Positions 7,915-16,747 are shown, counted from the stretch's first letter. The stretch is DNA of 64,000 bases from Verrucomicrobiota bacterium (GCA_023450935.1 JAEXGH010000004.1:54208-118207); one strand, 5' to 3'. The notes: generated by a model from the letters alone, not told the origin. Made by a program: numbers and translations.

Positions 7915-9165
7915 TTAGAATTTGAAGCCGAACTGCGCGCCGACAACGTGAATGTGTGCAGCGTAGTTGCCCGTGAGCGTGTTTTGAAGCGGCGTGCCCG
8001 CGTATTCGGTTCTGTTCATCGCGCCGTCGCCGAGCACGAAAATGTAGCTGTAGCAAAGGTCTATTGAGTAGTTGCCGAAAGAGTAGCCCAAGCCCGTTGT
8101 AAGCCACAGTCTGTCGGAGCAGGGAATGCGCGGCGTGCGCAATTCGGCGGAGCTTACGGGGCTTTCGTCGTAGCAGACGCCCAGACGGACAGTGAGGTTT
8201 TCGACGTATTCGGGGTAGTAGTGCATGCCTACCGAAACGCGCGAAGTGTCTTTCCAGTTTTCGTCAATGCGGACGCCCGCTTCGGGAATTACGAGGTCTT
8301 CGAACTGCGACCACGTCATGTAGGAATACCCCGCCATAATCGCGAACTCGCGCAACATTCCCCAGCCGCGCTGATACCAGCCTATATCGAACGTGTTGGG
8401 CATGTGCATATCGGCGGAAATCGGGAAATTGTAGAGCGTGCCTTTTGCCGTTCCCGTAAGCTCGTGCTCAACCGCGCTGCGCCAGTGGAAGCCGAAGCGT
8501 CCGTTTTCGGCGTATTTGATTGTAAAGCCGATGTTTCCGCCTACTGCTACGTCGTCGCCCGAAAACCTTTGCCAACCGCCGCCGAGCACCGCGGGAACTG
8601 CGTTTGTGAGTCGGCAATAGGCGTATTGCGCGCTCACGCCGCCGCTTACGGAAAGCCAGTCGGTTATTTTAAAGGAGACGCTCGGGTTGATGTCGACAGT
8701 CATCAAATAGCTATGCAGACCCTGAAAGCCGCCAACCCAGTCGCTGTTGTAGTCCGATTCCAAGCCCCACGGAGCGGTTATCGAAAGCGTGCCGTCAATT
8801 CTGTCGGTGAATTTGTGCGCCACGAAAAGCTGCGGAACAACGGAAGCCGCCGAGCAGTCGCCCTCCTGATTCGTTCCCGTCTGCGTATACGGGTTGCTTG
8901 TGCGCGTTCCCGTGCACCAAAGCGTGGGAAGAACGCCGAAAACGCCCGCGTCGACGCGCGTCTGCCCGACCTCAAGCGGCATAAACGCCGCCGCCGACGG
9001 ATTCCAGAACGCACAGGTTGCGTCCTGATTGGCGTTGACGGTCGCTCCCGCGACGGCATTGCCCATATTCGACGCGCCCTGTTCCAAAATCTGGTAGCCC
9101 GCGCCCATTGCTGTGTTTAGTGATACGGCAACAGCTGCCGCAAAAATAGTATTTTTTATGTTCAT
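7915..9165 (-). CDS. fadL: Outer-membrane FadL/TodX/OmpP1-family transport protein
   Basis: A 416-residue outer-membrane beta-barrel of the FadL family, which passes long-chain fatty acids and other hydrophobic compounds through the outer membrane. After the signal peptide (residues 1-21) the mature N-terminus begins with GAGYQILEQGASNMGNAVAGATV, the family's hatch signature. The rest alternates in amphipathic strands (YCRLTNAV, AVEHELTGTAKG, VSVGMHYYPEYV) and ends in a terminal aromatic residue (QFGFKF), as barrel proteins do. It is divergent from a TetR regulator. Palindromic operators sit in its promoter, so it is probably repressed until a hydrophobic ligand is present. No Shine-Dalgarno site: the ATG lies about 8 bases from the -10. 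Confidence 0.9.
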   Translation of the reverse strand: MNIKNTIFAAAVAVSLNTAMGAGYQILEQGASNMGNAVAGATVNANQDATCAFWNPSAAAFMPLEVGQTRVDAGVFGVLPTLWCTGTRTSNPYTQTGTNQEGDCSAASVVPQLFVAHKFTDRIDGTLSITAPWGLESDYNSDWVGGFQGLHSYLMTVDINPSVSFKITDWLSVSGGVSAQYAYCRLTNAVPAVLGGGWQRFSGDDVAVGGNIGFTIKYAENGRFGFHWRSAVEHELTGTAKGTLYNFPISADMHMPNTFDIGWYQRGWGMLREFAIMAGYSYMTWSQFEDLVIPEAGVRIDENWKDTSRVSVGMHYYPEYVENLTVRLGVCYDESPVSSAELRTPRIPCSDRLWLTTGLGYSFGNYSIDLCYSYIFVLGDGAMNRTEYAGTPLQNTLTGNYAAHIHVVGAQFGFKF

Positions 9166-9173
9166 TGCGGCAT

Positions 9174-9225
9174 ATTGAAAATGAACGGTCGTTCACTGTC
9201 AAGCAAAAAAGTGAATGCCCGTTCA
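9174..9225 (-). promoter_or_regulatory. fadL promoter with two TetR-type operators
   Basis: TTGACA (9197-9202, minus strand) and TTCAAT (9174-9179) are 17 bases apart. Palindrome TGAACGGTCGTTCA (9182-9195) fills the spacer, and TGAATGCCCGTTCA (9212-9225) lies upstream with centres 30 bases apart. This is textbook placement for repression by the divergent TetR protein. Confidence 0.82.
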
Positions 9226-9298
9226 TTTTTTCGATAAAATATCGGGCGGCGGCGCGGGGCGGTTTGGCGATTAATTCGGCGTTTGCAAAATAAAACTC

Positions 9299-9326
9299 TT
9301 GATAAAATTTCGCCTTAATCTATAAC
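9299..9326 (+). promoter_or_regulatory. tetR-elbB promoter
   Basis: TTGATA (9299-9304), a 16-base spacer and TATAAC (9321-9326). The -10 ends 9 bases before the ATG at 9336. Confidence 0.65.
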
Positions 9327-9335
9327 AGGCGCACA

Positions 9336-9902
9336 ATGACTTCCACGCGCGAAAAAATCTTGAAGGCGACTTTTCTGCTTATGCTCGAAAAGGGATACGA
9401 CAATATTCTCGTCTCCGATATCCAGCTGCGGCTCGGCATTTCGCGCGGTTTGCTATACAGGTATTTCAGGGGGAAGTCGGAGCTGATTTTCTGCGCTTGC
9501 AGCGAGTTTTTCTACAACCGCTTTTTCGATGAAAACATAGACTATTCGCAAATCACCCTGCGCCAGTTTTTGGATTATGCGTTTGCGGCAATGCGGCGGT
9601 TTACGAACATAGACGGGCACGAAGTTCCGATGTTGAAATACAATACGCTTTATTCGGCGATGTTGCAGACAAACAAAAAGTTCGCCGCAGAGGCGATGGT
9701 GGAATTCGGCAAGGCGCGCGCGGTAATCGACAACGCAATGCGGCGCGGCGAAATAAAGACGCTTCCCGATAACTTCGTAGGCGGCACAATCCTTGCTATC
9801 TTCGGCAGGACAAGCTACATTACCGAGCCGCCCTCAAATGAATATGTCTGCAAGCGCATTGTAGAGGACATCGACAGATTTTACGATTTAATCAAAAAGT
9901 AG
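9336..9902 (+). CDS. TetR-family transcriptional regulator
   Basis: A 188-residue TetR/AcrR repressor. Residues 4-50 carry the helix-turn-helix: STREKILKATFLLMLEKGYDN then VSDIQLRLGISRGLLYRYFRGKSEL, which matches the family signature. The C-terminal two thirds is the helical ligand-binding and dimerisation domain. It is divergent from fadL, and two TGAAY-N4-GTTCA palindromes in the fadL promoter are its likely sites. The natural guess for its ligand is a fatty acid or acyl-CoA, which is inference only. The gene is followed 10 bases later by elbB, probably in one transcript. Confidence 0.9.
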   Translation: MTSTREKILKATFLLMLEKGYDNILVSDIQLRLGISRGLLYRYFRGKSELIFCACSEFFYNRFFDENIDYSQITLRQFLDYAFAAMRRFTNIDGHEVPMLKYNTLYSAMLQTNKKFAAEAMVEFGKARAVIDNAMRRGEIKTLPDNFVGGTILAIFGRTSYITEPPSNEYVCKRIVEDIDRFYDLIKK

Positions 9903-9912
9903 GACTTATTAT

Positions 9913-10560
9913 ATGGCGAAAAAAGTTGCATTGGTTCTTGCCGGAAGCGGCGTCTACGACGGCTCGGAAATCCACGAGGCGGTAGTGTGCATTCTCAATT
10001 TGCAGCGGCTCGGGGCGGAAATTTCGTTCTTCGCGCCCGACGTCGAGCAGGCGGATTGCATCAACCACTTCACGGGTGAGCCCGAACCCGAACCGCGCAG
10101 CGTGCTTGCTGAGTCGGCGAGAATCGCCCGCGGGAAAATCGCGCCGCTTTCCGAGTTCGATGCCGAAAAATTCGACGCAATCGTTTTCCCGGGGGGCTTC
10201 GGCGCGGCGAAGAATTTGTGCACTTTCGCGTTCGACGGCGCGGACTGTGCCGTCAATGCCGACGTCAACGCGGCAATCAAGGCAATGCTTGCTCTCGGCA
10301 AGCCGCAGGCGTTTTTGTGCATTGATCCCGTTGTTGCGGCGAAGGCAATCGGCGGCGGCGTTGAGCTTACAATCGGCAACGACGTTTCCACAGCGGCGGC
10401 AATCGAAAAAATGGGAGCTGTCCATATCCGCTGCCAGCCCGACGCGTTTGTTGAGGACGAAAAACTGCGCGTGTTTTCTACGCCCGCGTATATGCTTGCC
10501 GAATCCGTTGCGGAAATCGACCGCGGCGTGGGGGCTATGTTCAAAAAAATGCTCGCGTAA
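9913..10560 (+). CDS. elbB: ElbB-like DJ-1/PfpI-family glyoxalase
   Basis: A 215-residue protein of the DJ-1/PfpI superfamily, closest to ElbB, which has glyoxalase activity in E. coli. The start MAKKVALVLAGSGVYDGSEIHE and the segment DAIVFPGGFGAAKNL are characteristic, with the acidic residue (E20) near the active site. The nucleophilic-elbow cysteine is in FLCIDPV, where E. coli has MCIAP. Length matches the family. It probably detoxifies dicarbonyls or has a housekeeping role in the cytoplasm. It lies in an operon behind tetR, so it may be repressed together with that regulator. Confidence 0.88.
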   Translation: MAKKVALVLAGSGVYDGSEIHEAVVCILNLQRLGAEISFFAPDVEQADCINHFTGEPEPEPRSVLAESARIARGKIAPLSEFDAEKFDAIVFPGGFGAAKNLCTFAFDGADCAVNADVNAAIKAMLALGKPQAFLCIDPVVAAKAIGGGVELTIGNDVSTAAAIEKMGAVHIRCQPDAFVEDEKLRVFSTPAYMLAESVAEIDRGVGAMFKKMLA

Positions 10561-10593
10561 AATTGGAACGGCGGCGCGCGCGGTTAAAAAAAT

Positions 10594-10616
10594 CCCGTTA
10601 TTTACGAAATAACGGG
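10594..10616. promoter_or_regulatory. 23-bp perfect palindrome abutting the lipocalin start codon
   Basis: CCCGTTATTT-ACG-AAATAACGGG ends one base before the ATG at 10618. As RNA it would hide the whole ribosome-binding region. As DNA it would overlap the -10 of a near-leaderless promoter. No U-run follows, so it is not a terminator. Confidence 0.65.
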
Positions 10617-10617
10617 C

Positions 10618-11157
10618 ATGAAGACAGTGTTCGCCGCTTTGTTTGCAGTTTCGGCAGTCGCAGCCGTTTCGTGTTCGGGAGTCGGCCCCGAAGAAATAAA
10701 GACAGCCGAGGGGGTGGATATTATCCGCTACATGGGCGTTTGGCATGAAATCGCGCGCCTGCCCAATTCCTTCGAAAACGCCGACTTGCGCAATGTCAAA
10801 GCCGCGTATGTGCTGGATTCGGACGGCACTGTGCGCGTTGTAAACTCGGGCATAGACGCCGACGGGAAACGACGCTGTGCCGAGGGACGCGCATACGCGC
10901 CCGACAAGTCGGATTTTTCAAAATTGCGCGTCAGTTTCTTCTGGCCGTTCCACGGCGATTACTACATTTTGGAGCTTGCTCCCGACTACAGTTGGGCGCT
11001 TGTGGGCGGGCGCGATAAACGTTATTTGTGGGTTTTGTCGCGTTCGGTTTCGCTTCCCGAAACGACTCTTTCCCGAATCCTCGGCCTCGCAAGAAGGCGC
11101 GGCTACGATACCTCCAAGCTTATTTTCCCGCGCCGCGTCAGCGTAGAACAAAATTAG
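10618..11157 (+). CDS. blc: Outer-membrane lipocalin lipoprotein (Blc-like)
   Basis: A 179-residue bacterial lipocalin. The signal peptide ends in a lipobox (AAVSC, Cys19), so the mature protein should be lipid-anchored. Structural signatures of Blc are present: YMGVWHEIARLPNSFEN (GxW motif), YYILELAPDYSWALVGG and KRYLWVLSR. Bacterial Blc binds lysophospholipids or fatty acids and helps maintain the envelope, which fits the nearby fadL. No Shine-Dalgarno site is visible; a perfect palindrome occupies the region directly before the ATG. It lies 57 bases after elbB. Confidence 0.9.
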   Translation: MKTVFAALFAVSAVAAVSCSGVGPEEIKTAEGVDIIRYMGVWHEIARLPNSFENADLRNVKAAYVLDSDGTVRVVNSGIDADGKRRCAEGRAYAPDKSDFSKLRVSFFWPFHGDYYILELAPDYSWALVGGRDKRYLWVLSRSVSLPETTLSRILGLARRRGYDTSKLIFPRRVSVEQN

Positions 11158-11284
11158 ACACGAGTGCTTTTTCATTTCTGCATTCGGAAAATTGTGCCCA
11201 TTTTACACGCCCGCCGAAATTATGGCGGAATATTTTCCGATTTTTTGCGAAACAAATATTTATGGATATTGTTAAGCCGTTTTA

Positions 11285-11312
11285 TTGTTGACTCAAATAT
11301 CTGTTATATCAT
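11285..11312 (+). promoter_or_regulatory. Candidate promoter of the eight-gene GTPase/protease/motor operon
   Basis: TTGTTG (11285-11290), 16 bases, TATCAT (11307-11312). An overlapping TTGACT at 11288-11293 is an alternative -35. It is the only sigma-70-like candidate found in the AT-rich gap before the first gene of the operon. Confidence 0.45.
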
Positions 11313-11336
11313 ATTGAGTTGCGGTTTTGGGACTTA

Positions 11337-12317
11337 ATGATAAACAGGACTTTCATATTTTTTGCGGGGGCGTTTTTGGCGGTGCTTGCGCTGTCGGCGT
11401 TGCTTCTGTTTGCAAAAAGTTGTGGGAAGGGGAAGATTTTTGTAGAGGAATCGGCGCGCGCGGTCGTAATAAAAAACGCCGACAGGGGCGCAGACAGAAC
11501 GCAGTCGCCGAGCGGCGGAGAGCGCGGCAAAGGCGGGGTGGGCGGCGCGCCTTCTGCCGACGCGGAAAAATCGAAACCCTCTGCCCGACATGGCGATACT
11601 CCCGAAGAAAAATCTGTTCCGCGCGACGCGTCGGAGTCGGACGGACACGTTGTGGGAACGCGCAGTTTTAAGATGCCCGACGGCGGAAAAATCAATTTCA
11701 TAGAGCTTTCCGACGGCGCGTTCGAGTCGGGCGGCGCGCCTGTTTGGCGGGTCGAAAGGCGGCGCGTAGACGCGCCGTTTGCAATGTCGGAAACGGAAAT
11801 CACGCAGGCGCAGTTTTCGGCATTTGTCCAAAACGCCGCCTGCGTCTTCGGCGGACACCCGCGGTATCCTGCAGAAAGCGTTTCTTGGACGCGCGCGCGG
11901 GAGTTTTGCGCCGCTCTCACCCGTTATTTGAGGCGCACGAAGCAGATTGCCGCCGACGAAGCCGTAGACCTGCCCACGGAGTTCCAGTGGGAGTATGCGG
12001 CGAAATCGTCCCGCGCCGAAGTCCCCGCCGAAAACAGGCGCGACAAAAGCGCGAAGTCGCCGCGCGCGGTGAAATCGGGCAGGCGGAACGCATGGGGATT
12101 TTTCGACATGTCGGGCAACGTTTCGGAGTGGTGCAGAGACTCCTATTCGCCCGACGGCGCGTCGGAGATTTCCTCCCAGCGCGCTTCCGACATCAAAATA
12201 GTAAAAGGCGGCGATTTCACCACAAAATACACGCCGCCGTCGCAAAGATGCGGACTGCACAAAGACGCCAAAGTTTCAAATGTCGGCTTCAGAGTAGTTT
12301 TGGAAAAAAGAAAGTAG
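11337..12317 (+). CDS. Membrane-anchored FGE-sulfatase (SUMF1)-domain protein, system gene 1
   Basis: A 326-residue protein with one N-terminal membrane helix (residues ~5-24, IFFAGAFLAVLALSALLLFA), a low-complexity charged linker (~25-105) and a C-terminal formylglycine-generating-enzyme-like fold of PF03781 type. Family landmarks are MSETEITQAQFSAFV, PAESVSWTRAREFCAAL, LPTEFQWEYAAK, WGFFDMSGNVSEW, VKGGDF and NVGFRVVLEKRK. The paired catalytic cysteines of true FGE after the GGS/GGD motif are absent, so it is probably a binding module. Topology puts this domain in the periplasm. ATG 11337 is preferred to a TTG at 11319. The gene starts the operon and ends 3 bases before the GTPase gene. Confidence 0.85.
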   Translation: MINRTFIFFAGAFLAVLALSALLLFAKSCGKGKIFVEESARAVVIKNADRGADRTQSPSGGERGKGGVGGAPSADAEKSKPSARHGDTPEEKSVPRDASESDGHVVGTRSFKMPDGGKINFIELSDGAFESGGAPVWRVERRRVDAPFAMSETEITQAQFSAFVQNAACVFGGHPRYPAESVSWTRAREFCAALTRYLRRTKQIAADEAVDLPTEFQWEYAAKSSRAEVPAENRRDKSAKSPRAVKSGRRNAWGFFDMSGNVSEWCRDSYSPDGASEISSQRASDIKIVKGGDFTTKYTPPSQRCGLHKDAKVSNVGFRVVLEKRK

Positions 12318-12320
12318 AAT

Positions 12321-14132
12321 ATGTTCTGGAATAAAAAGGAAAACAAACTGTATATTATGGACGCCGAAAGCGGCGAGCTGAACTGGACCGACAAATGGCC
12401 GTATTACATGGGGGCAACGGACAGCTCCGATATGCAAATACGCGCCGAGAACGTTCGCGCCGACGCGTCGCTGCGCTTTCTTTCCGACGGAAACATTTTA
12501 CAGATGAAAAATTCGGGGCTTACGGGCTCGTTCGACTTCAGTCCGCTTCCCAACAACGCCGAAGTTTCGAAAGACAAAATACATAACGCAGTCCTGTGCG
12601 GAAAGCCGTTTTTCATTCTCTGGACAAGCCGCGGAATGGGCGGATTGTCGGGCGTAAACGTCGGGAAATGGACGGCGTTCAAGCCCGAGACAAACGAGAT
12701 TTTGGCTACGGCCACCTCGTTGCGCGGTTTGGGAGGGGAGCTTTTGAACGCGACATCCACGCTCGATTCGGTCGCCGTCATTCCCGAAGGCGCATCGGTG
12801 GGCTTTTGGGCGAAAGACATCTTCGCCGATTTCGTTCCGAAAACCCCGCAGCATATGTCGAAAAACGGAAACGGCTTCGGGCAAGTCCAAAAAATCGATG
12901 AGGATTTCGGCGAACTTGTGTGCCCGTCGTGCTGGCTGCGTTTTAACCGCGACGAAATAAACTACATTGCAGTCCACGCAAGCCTCACCGGAGACCCCCT
13001 CATGGGCGAGGACGAAAAGCTGCGTTTTCTTCCCACCGAATACAACGCCAAAGGGCTGCCACTCGACCCTATGGGCGTGCCCGCGCACGAAATGGCGTGT
13101 CCGCACTGCCACAGAAAACTGCCGTCAACTTTTATGCAGATGCGCAACCACATAGTCTCGCTTATAGGCGCGCCCAGCAGCGGGAAATCGTATTTCCTTT
13201 CCATTCTTCTGCACGAGCTCCCCAACGCGCTGTTCAAAAATTTCGGCGTGGCTCTTGTCGATGCCGACCCGCCGCTCAACGCCGTTATGACCGCAATGAA
13301 GAACGAGCTCTTCGCCGTTGACGGCAACGACAAACACTTTCTGGCGAAAACGCAGCTTGAGGGCGGAATGTATGACAAACTTGTCCGCCACGGCAAAACG
13401 GTGTCGCTGCCGAAGCCGTTCATCTACGTTCTGCGAGACATGAAAGACTACGCCGACCAGACTTCCGTTACTTTCTACGACAACGCCGGCGAACACTTCG
13501 AGCCGAGCATTAGCATTGACGACTCCCCCGGCGCGCTGCACGTTGCCGCCGCCGACGTGCTGATGTTCCTTTACGACCCGCTTACTTCCAACGAATTCAA
13601 AACGCGTCTGTCCAAGGACATCGATCCGCAACTGTCCAGAAATATGTTCGACCAGCAGGACACAATCCTCGCAGAAATGGCAAACCGCATAAAGCAAATC
13701 CGCAATACTTCCAGCGCGTTCGACTTGGGCATTCCGTTCGCCTTTATGGTCAACAAATGCGACGCCCTCGGCGGACTGTTCGATATGTCGCGGCTTGAAG
13801 ACCCCCTCGCTTCGGGGAAGTGGGACAATTCGGCGGTTGATAGAAATTCCGAAAAAATAAGAAATTTTCTTGCCGAGTATGTGCCGAGTATCGTAGTGAA
13901 TGCGGAGATGGTCTCCAAAAATATAAAATACTTTATGGTAAGCTCTTTCGGCCGCGCCCCCGGAAAGATAGTCAATCCCGACGGCAGCGAATTCCTCGCG
14001 CCGGAAATCTCCAAAATCCGCCCCTTCCATGTCTGCGACGCCTTTATTTGGGCGTTCGCCGACATCGCCGACGCCCCGATAGCCAAGGCGGTTTCGGGTG
14101 GCGGTTCGGAAAAAACGGCGTTCGTTTTCTAA
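12321..14132 (+). CDS. Zinc-finger P-loop GTPase, system gene 2
   Basis: A 603-residue cytoplasmic protein without signal peptide. The first ~195 residues form a beta-rich domain with no match I can name. A zinc site is formed by CPSC (201-204) and CPHC (260-263). It is followed directly by a TRAFAC-like GTPase: Walker A GAPSSGKS (283-290), the G3 motif DNAGE (387-391), and the guanine-specificity motif NKCD (478-481). This arrangement resembles the DO-GTPase families known from bacterial GTPase-GAP1 conflict systems. It is the probable molecular switch of the operon and should pair with the GAP1-N2-like product of the next gene, 18 bases downstream. Confidence 0.85.
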   Translation: MFWNKKENKLYIMDAESGELNWTDKWPYYMGATDSSDMQIRAENVRADASLRFLSDGNILQMKNSGLTGSFDFSPLPNNAEVSKDKIHNAVLCGKPFFILWTSRGMGGLSGVNVGKWTAFKPETNEILATATSLRGLGGELLNATSTLDSVAVIPEGASVGFWAKDIFADFVPKTPQHMSKNGNGFGQVQKIDEDFGELVCPSCWLRFNRDEINYIAVHASLTGDPLMGEDEKLRFLPTEYNAKGLPLDPMGVPAHEMACPHCHRKLPSTFMQMRNHIVSLIGAPSSGKSYFLSILLHELPNALFKNFGVALVDADPPLNAVMTAMKNELFAVDGNDKHFLAKTQLEGGMYDKLVRHGKTVSLPKPFIYVLRDMKDYADQTSVTFYDNAGEHFEPSISIDDSPGALHVAAADVLMFLYDPLTSNEFKTRLSKDIDPQLSRNMFDQQDTILAEMANRIKQIRNTSSAFDLGIPFAFMVNKCDALGGLFDMSRLEDPLASGKWDNSAVDRNSEKIRNFLAEYVPSIVVNAEMVSKNIKYFMVSSFGRAPGKIVNPDGSEFLAPEISKIRPFHVCDAFIWAFADIADAPIAKAVSGGGSEKTAFVF

Positions 14133-14150
14133 CCGACAAATATCACTCAA

Positions 14151-16739
14151 ATGCCGCAACAACTCGTCTATACAAGCATCGCGCGCGGGCTCGATTTCGG
14201 AAGGTCGGGCTACTGCACGGCGGCGCGCACAGCCGATATGCGCAAGCCGCTGATTGCCGCGCTCGAGGGCTTTTCGCGGTTCGATTTCGCCAAGGGGCTG
14301 CCGAAGGCAATCTTAAGTTCCAGGGTTGTGGAGTTGGGCGCGGACAGGTTCTTTGTATGCTCGCGCACGGCGGACTGCGGGTTCGACTACACGGGCAGGA
14401 CGAATTTTATTTCGCACCACGTTGTGTTTTCGGAGGACGAGATTCCACGGTTCGGCTCGTCGGCTGATTTCGCGGCTAATTGGACGGGCTGGAGAACGTC
14501 TTGGAACGAATCCGCGCGCGTGCTAACCGACGCCGATTTTGCGCCGTTTACGCCCGACACCTACGGCGACGCCCAGTGGCGTGCTGTTTGCGGGAGGCGG
14601 CCAATGCCGCTTGGATACTCCAAACATCTGCTTTTCAGAAATACCGGCGAACGCGTTTTCCTGAAACTTCTTGCGGAGTCGATGGCGCGCGAAAAGTCGG
14701 CGTCGTGGAATTATACTTGGACGACGCGCCTGCAAAACGGCGAGTCGGCGCGCGAATTCAACTTTATTCTTGCCGACGCTCAAACGCCCGAAACAGTTGC
14801 GGAATTCAAAAACTTCGACCCCGCAACATTCGTCTGCGCGCAGTCGGAAAAATGGGTGTCCGAACCCGAACGGCTGGTATTTGCCGGTGCGGAACTCAAC
14901 GCGCAACGGGCGGCTAAGGCTGCGGATTTCGACTTCGAAAAACTCCCGAGGGCGTCGCGTTTTGGCGGACTTGTGTTGCCTATTTCCGCCTTTTCGGCGG
15001 TGCTGGTTGTTTGCGGGTATTTGCTCTTTAGCCAGTTTTCCGACGATGCTTCTTCGGTTGAAGTTGGCGAGCCTTCCTCGCCGAAACATATTGACGTTTT
15101 GAGTCCCTCCGCGAATGATTCCAAAAACGATGTTGGGGAGGCGGGCGTTCCCGAAAAAGTTCCGTCCGCAACGCCCGAATCTACGGACAAAAAGCCCGCC
15201 ATATTTGAACAGCCCAAGCCCGCCGCCGCGCCCGTTTCCGAAAAGGAGACGGCGAAACGACAGATTGTTGTTTCGGCTAAAGCGCAAAAACTCAAGCGCA
15301 TACTCGGGTTCGGCGGTGCGGAATGCGCCGACATTCAGTGCGTGGTCGTGTTTGTTGCGGGCACTAAAGGCACGTCAAATTTGGGCGGCAACGTGCTCGG
15401 CAAGCTCAACAACGAAATAATCCGCGACGGCTCGCCCGTGAAATCGGGTGTTCTGTATAAATACCCCGCCGAAATAGCGGGCGTAAACTACGGCATACTC
15501 TTCATTGAAGACGAAACAAAATGGGCGTCGCGCGAAGCGGAAATTTCGGAAATATGCAATATTAAGGGCGGTAAATTCGGCATTGATTTTTCGCTGTTCG
15601 ATACACCGCATTTTTATACATCAAACAAGGTCGAATTGGTATTCGACTGGAACATAACTTCGCCCGTTTGGGTTTCGGGCGGAGATTTGCTGGCGTGCAA
15701 TGTCGAAAAAAAGCGCAAAAAAATTCTCGCTACAATCGGGGAAATAGCGGAATTGGGCGGGAAAATAGCCGCTAAGGAGAAAGAAATTGCAAAGCTTCAG
15801 CCTGCCGAAAAATCAACCGCCAGACTCCCCGAAGAGTTTGTTGAATATTTAAAGCGCGGCAATCCCGAGCTGGCAAAGTTTGCGGAACATACACACACTA
15901 AACAATTCATAAAAGAATGCTACGGCAAAGATGCTCTTGCGGCTGATAAATTAAAAGGCGTTCCCGTAGGTTTGAACAAAGAACGCATAGAAAAAACACT
16001 GGGCAGCAAACTCGGTTTTGAAAACAAAAAACTTGAAGAATTGAAGAAGCTCTCCAAAGAGGAAATTTCCAAAAAATTCAAAGCCAAGAATAACGACAAA
16101 TTGACTGAACTGAAGACCAAGATAAAAGGCCTTTTCGATGCCATGAATAATATAAAAAGTCCCGATTGTTCGCGATATAAGGACTTTCAAGAACAACTCG
16201 ACAAAATTAAAAAGATAAAGAATTTCCCGTTTTCCGACATCACTGCGCTTGGTGATTTTCATGAAACAAAAAAAGTTATTTCAGAACTAAACGACGCTTT
16301 TACGGAAAATGAAGAAACAAATAAAAATACCCTTTGGATCTCAATTAAAAACGATAAAAAGCGTGGCGCGTTTAATGCGGTTAAAGGCAGTGTAAATAAA
16401 GTTATAAAAGAGATAAACAAATCTATCAACGAAGACGAAACTTTGTTTATGCTCATTAACCGCGAAAAAATTATTGAAATAGCAGATGAGCTTTTAGCCG
16501 TTGCGGAAGGGCAAAGCGGGGCACAGGCGCGGCTAAAAACAGCCCAAGCTGAAATGGAAAAGCTCAGAGGGGAAAGAAATGCCAAGCTCAATGCGCTGGC
16601 AAATTTGCTCAATCGCGGCGGTGCGGCAGAAGAGTTGTCCGCGGACGAATTGCACAAAATAAAAGCGGAAGTTCAAAATTTCAAAAATTCCGACGTGCGC
16701 GGCACGGTGAGGATAAAATTTAAGAAAATCGAAGAATAA
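14151..16739 (+). CDS. GAP1-N2-like membrane protein with long coiled-coil tail, system gene 3
   Basis: An 862-residue protein. Residues 1 to ~240 match the GTPase-associated protein 1 N-terminal (GAP1-N2) pattern: QQLVYTSIARGLDFGRSGYCTAA, then SSRVVELGADRFFVCSRTADCGFDYTGRTNFISHH. A single membrane helix spans ~272-294 (LVLPISAFSAVLVVCGYLLF). A Pro/Ser/Glu-rich linker, a small globular domain (~370-510) and a long Lys/Glu-rich helical region (~510-860) follow. With no signal peptide the N-terminus should be cytoplasmic, beside the GTPase, and the tail periplasmic, beside the protease. The last ~300 codons are clearly more AT-rich than the first part. No Shine-Dalgarno site is seen. Confidence 0.8.
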   Translation: MPQQLVYTSIARGLDFGRSGYCTAARTADMRKPLIAALEGFSRFDFAKGLPKAILSSRVVELGADRFFVCSRTADCGFDYTGRTNFISHHVVFSEDEIPRFGSSADFAANWTGWRTSWNESARVLTDADFAPFTPDTYGDAQWRAVCGRRPMPLGYSKHLLFRNTGERVFLKLLAESMAREKSASWNYTWTTRLQNGESAREFNFILADAQTPETVAEFKNFDPATFVCAQSEKWVSEPERLVFAGAELNAQRAAKAADFDFEKLPRASRFGGLVLPISAFSAVLVVCGYLLFSQFSDDASSVEVGEPSSPKHIDVLSPSANDSKNDVGEAGVPEKVPSATPESTDKKPAIFEQPKPAAAPVSEKETAKRQIVVSAKAQKLKRILGFGGAECADIQCVVVFVAGTKGTSNLGGNVLGKLNNEIIRDGSPVKSGVLYKYPAEIAGVNYGILFIEDETKWASREAEISEICNIKGGKFGIDFSLFDTPHFYTSNKVELVFDWNITSPVWVSGGDLLACNVEKKRKKILATIGEIAELGGKIAAKEKEIAKLQPAEKSTARLPEEFVEYLKRGNPELAKFAEHTHTKQFIKECYGKDALAADKLKGVPVGLNKERIEKTLGSKLGFENKKLEELKKLSKEEISKKFKAKNNDKLTELKTKIKGLFDAMNNIKSPDCSRYKDFQEQLDKIKKIKNFPFSDITALGDFHETKKVISELNDAFTENEETNKNTLWISIKNDKKRGAFNAVKGSVNKVIKEINKSINEDETLFMLINREKIIEIADELLAVAEGQSGAQARLKTAQAEMEKLRGERNAKLNALANLLNRGGAAEELSADELHKIKAEVQNFKNSDVRGTVRIKFKKIEE

Positions 16740-16747
16740 GGTTCAAT

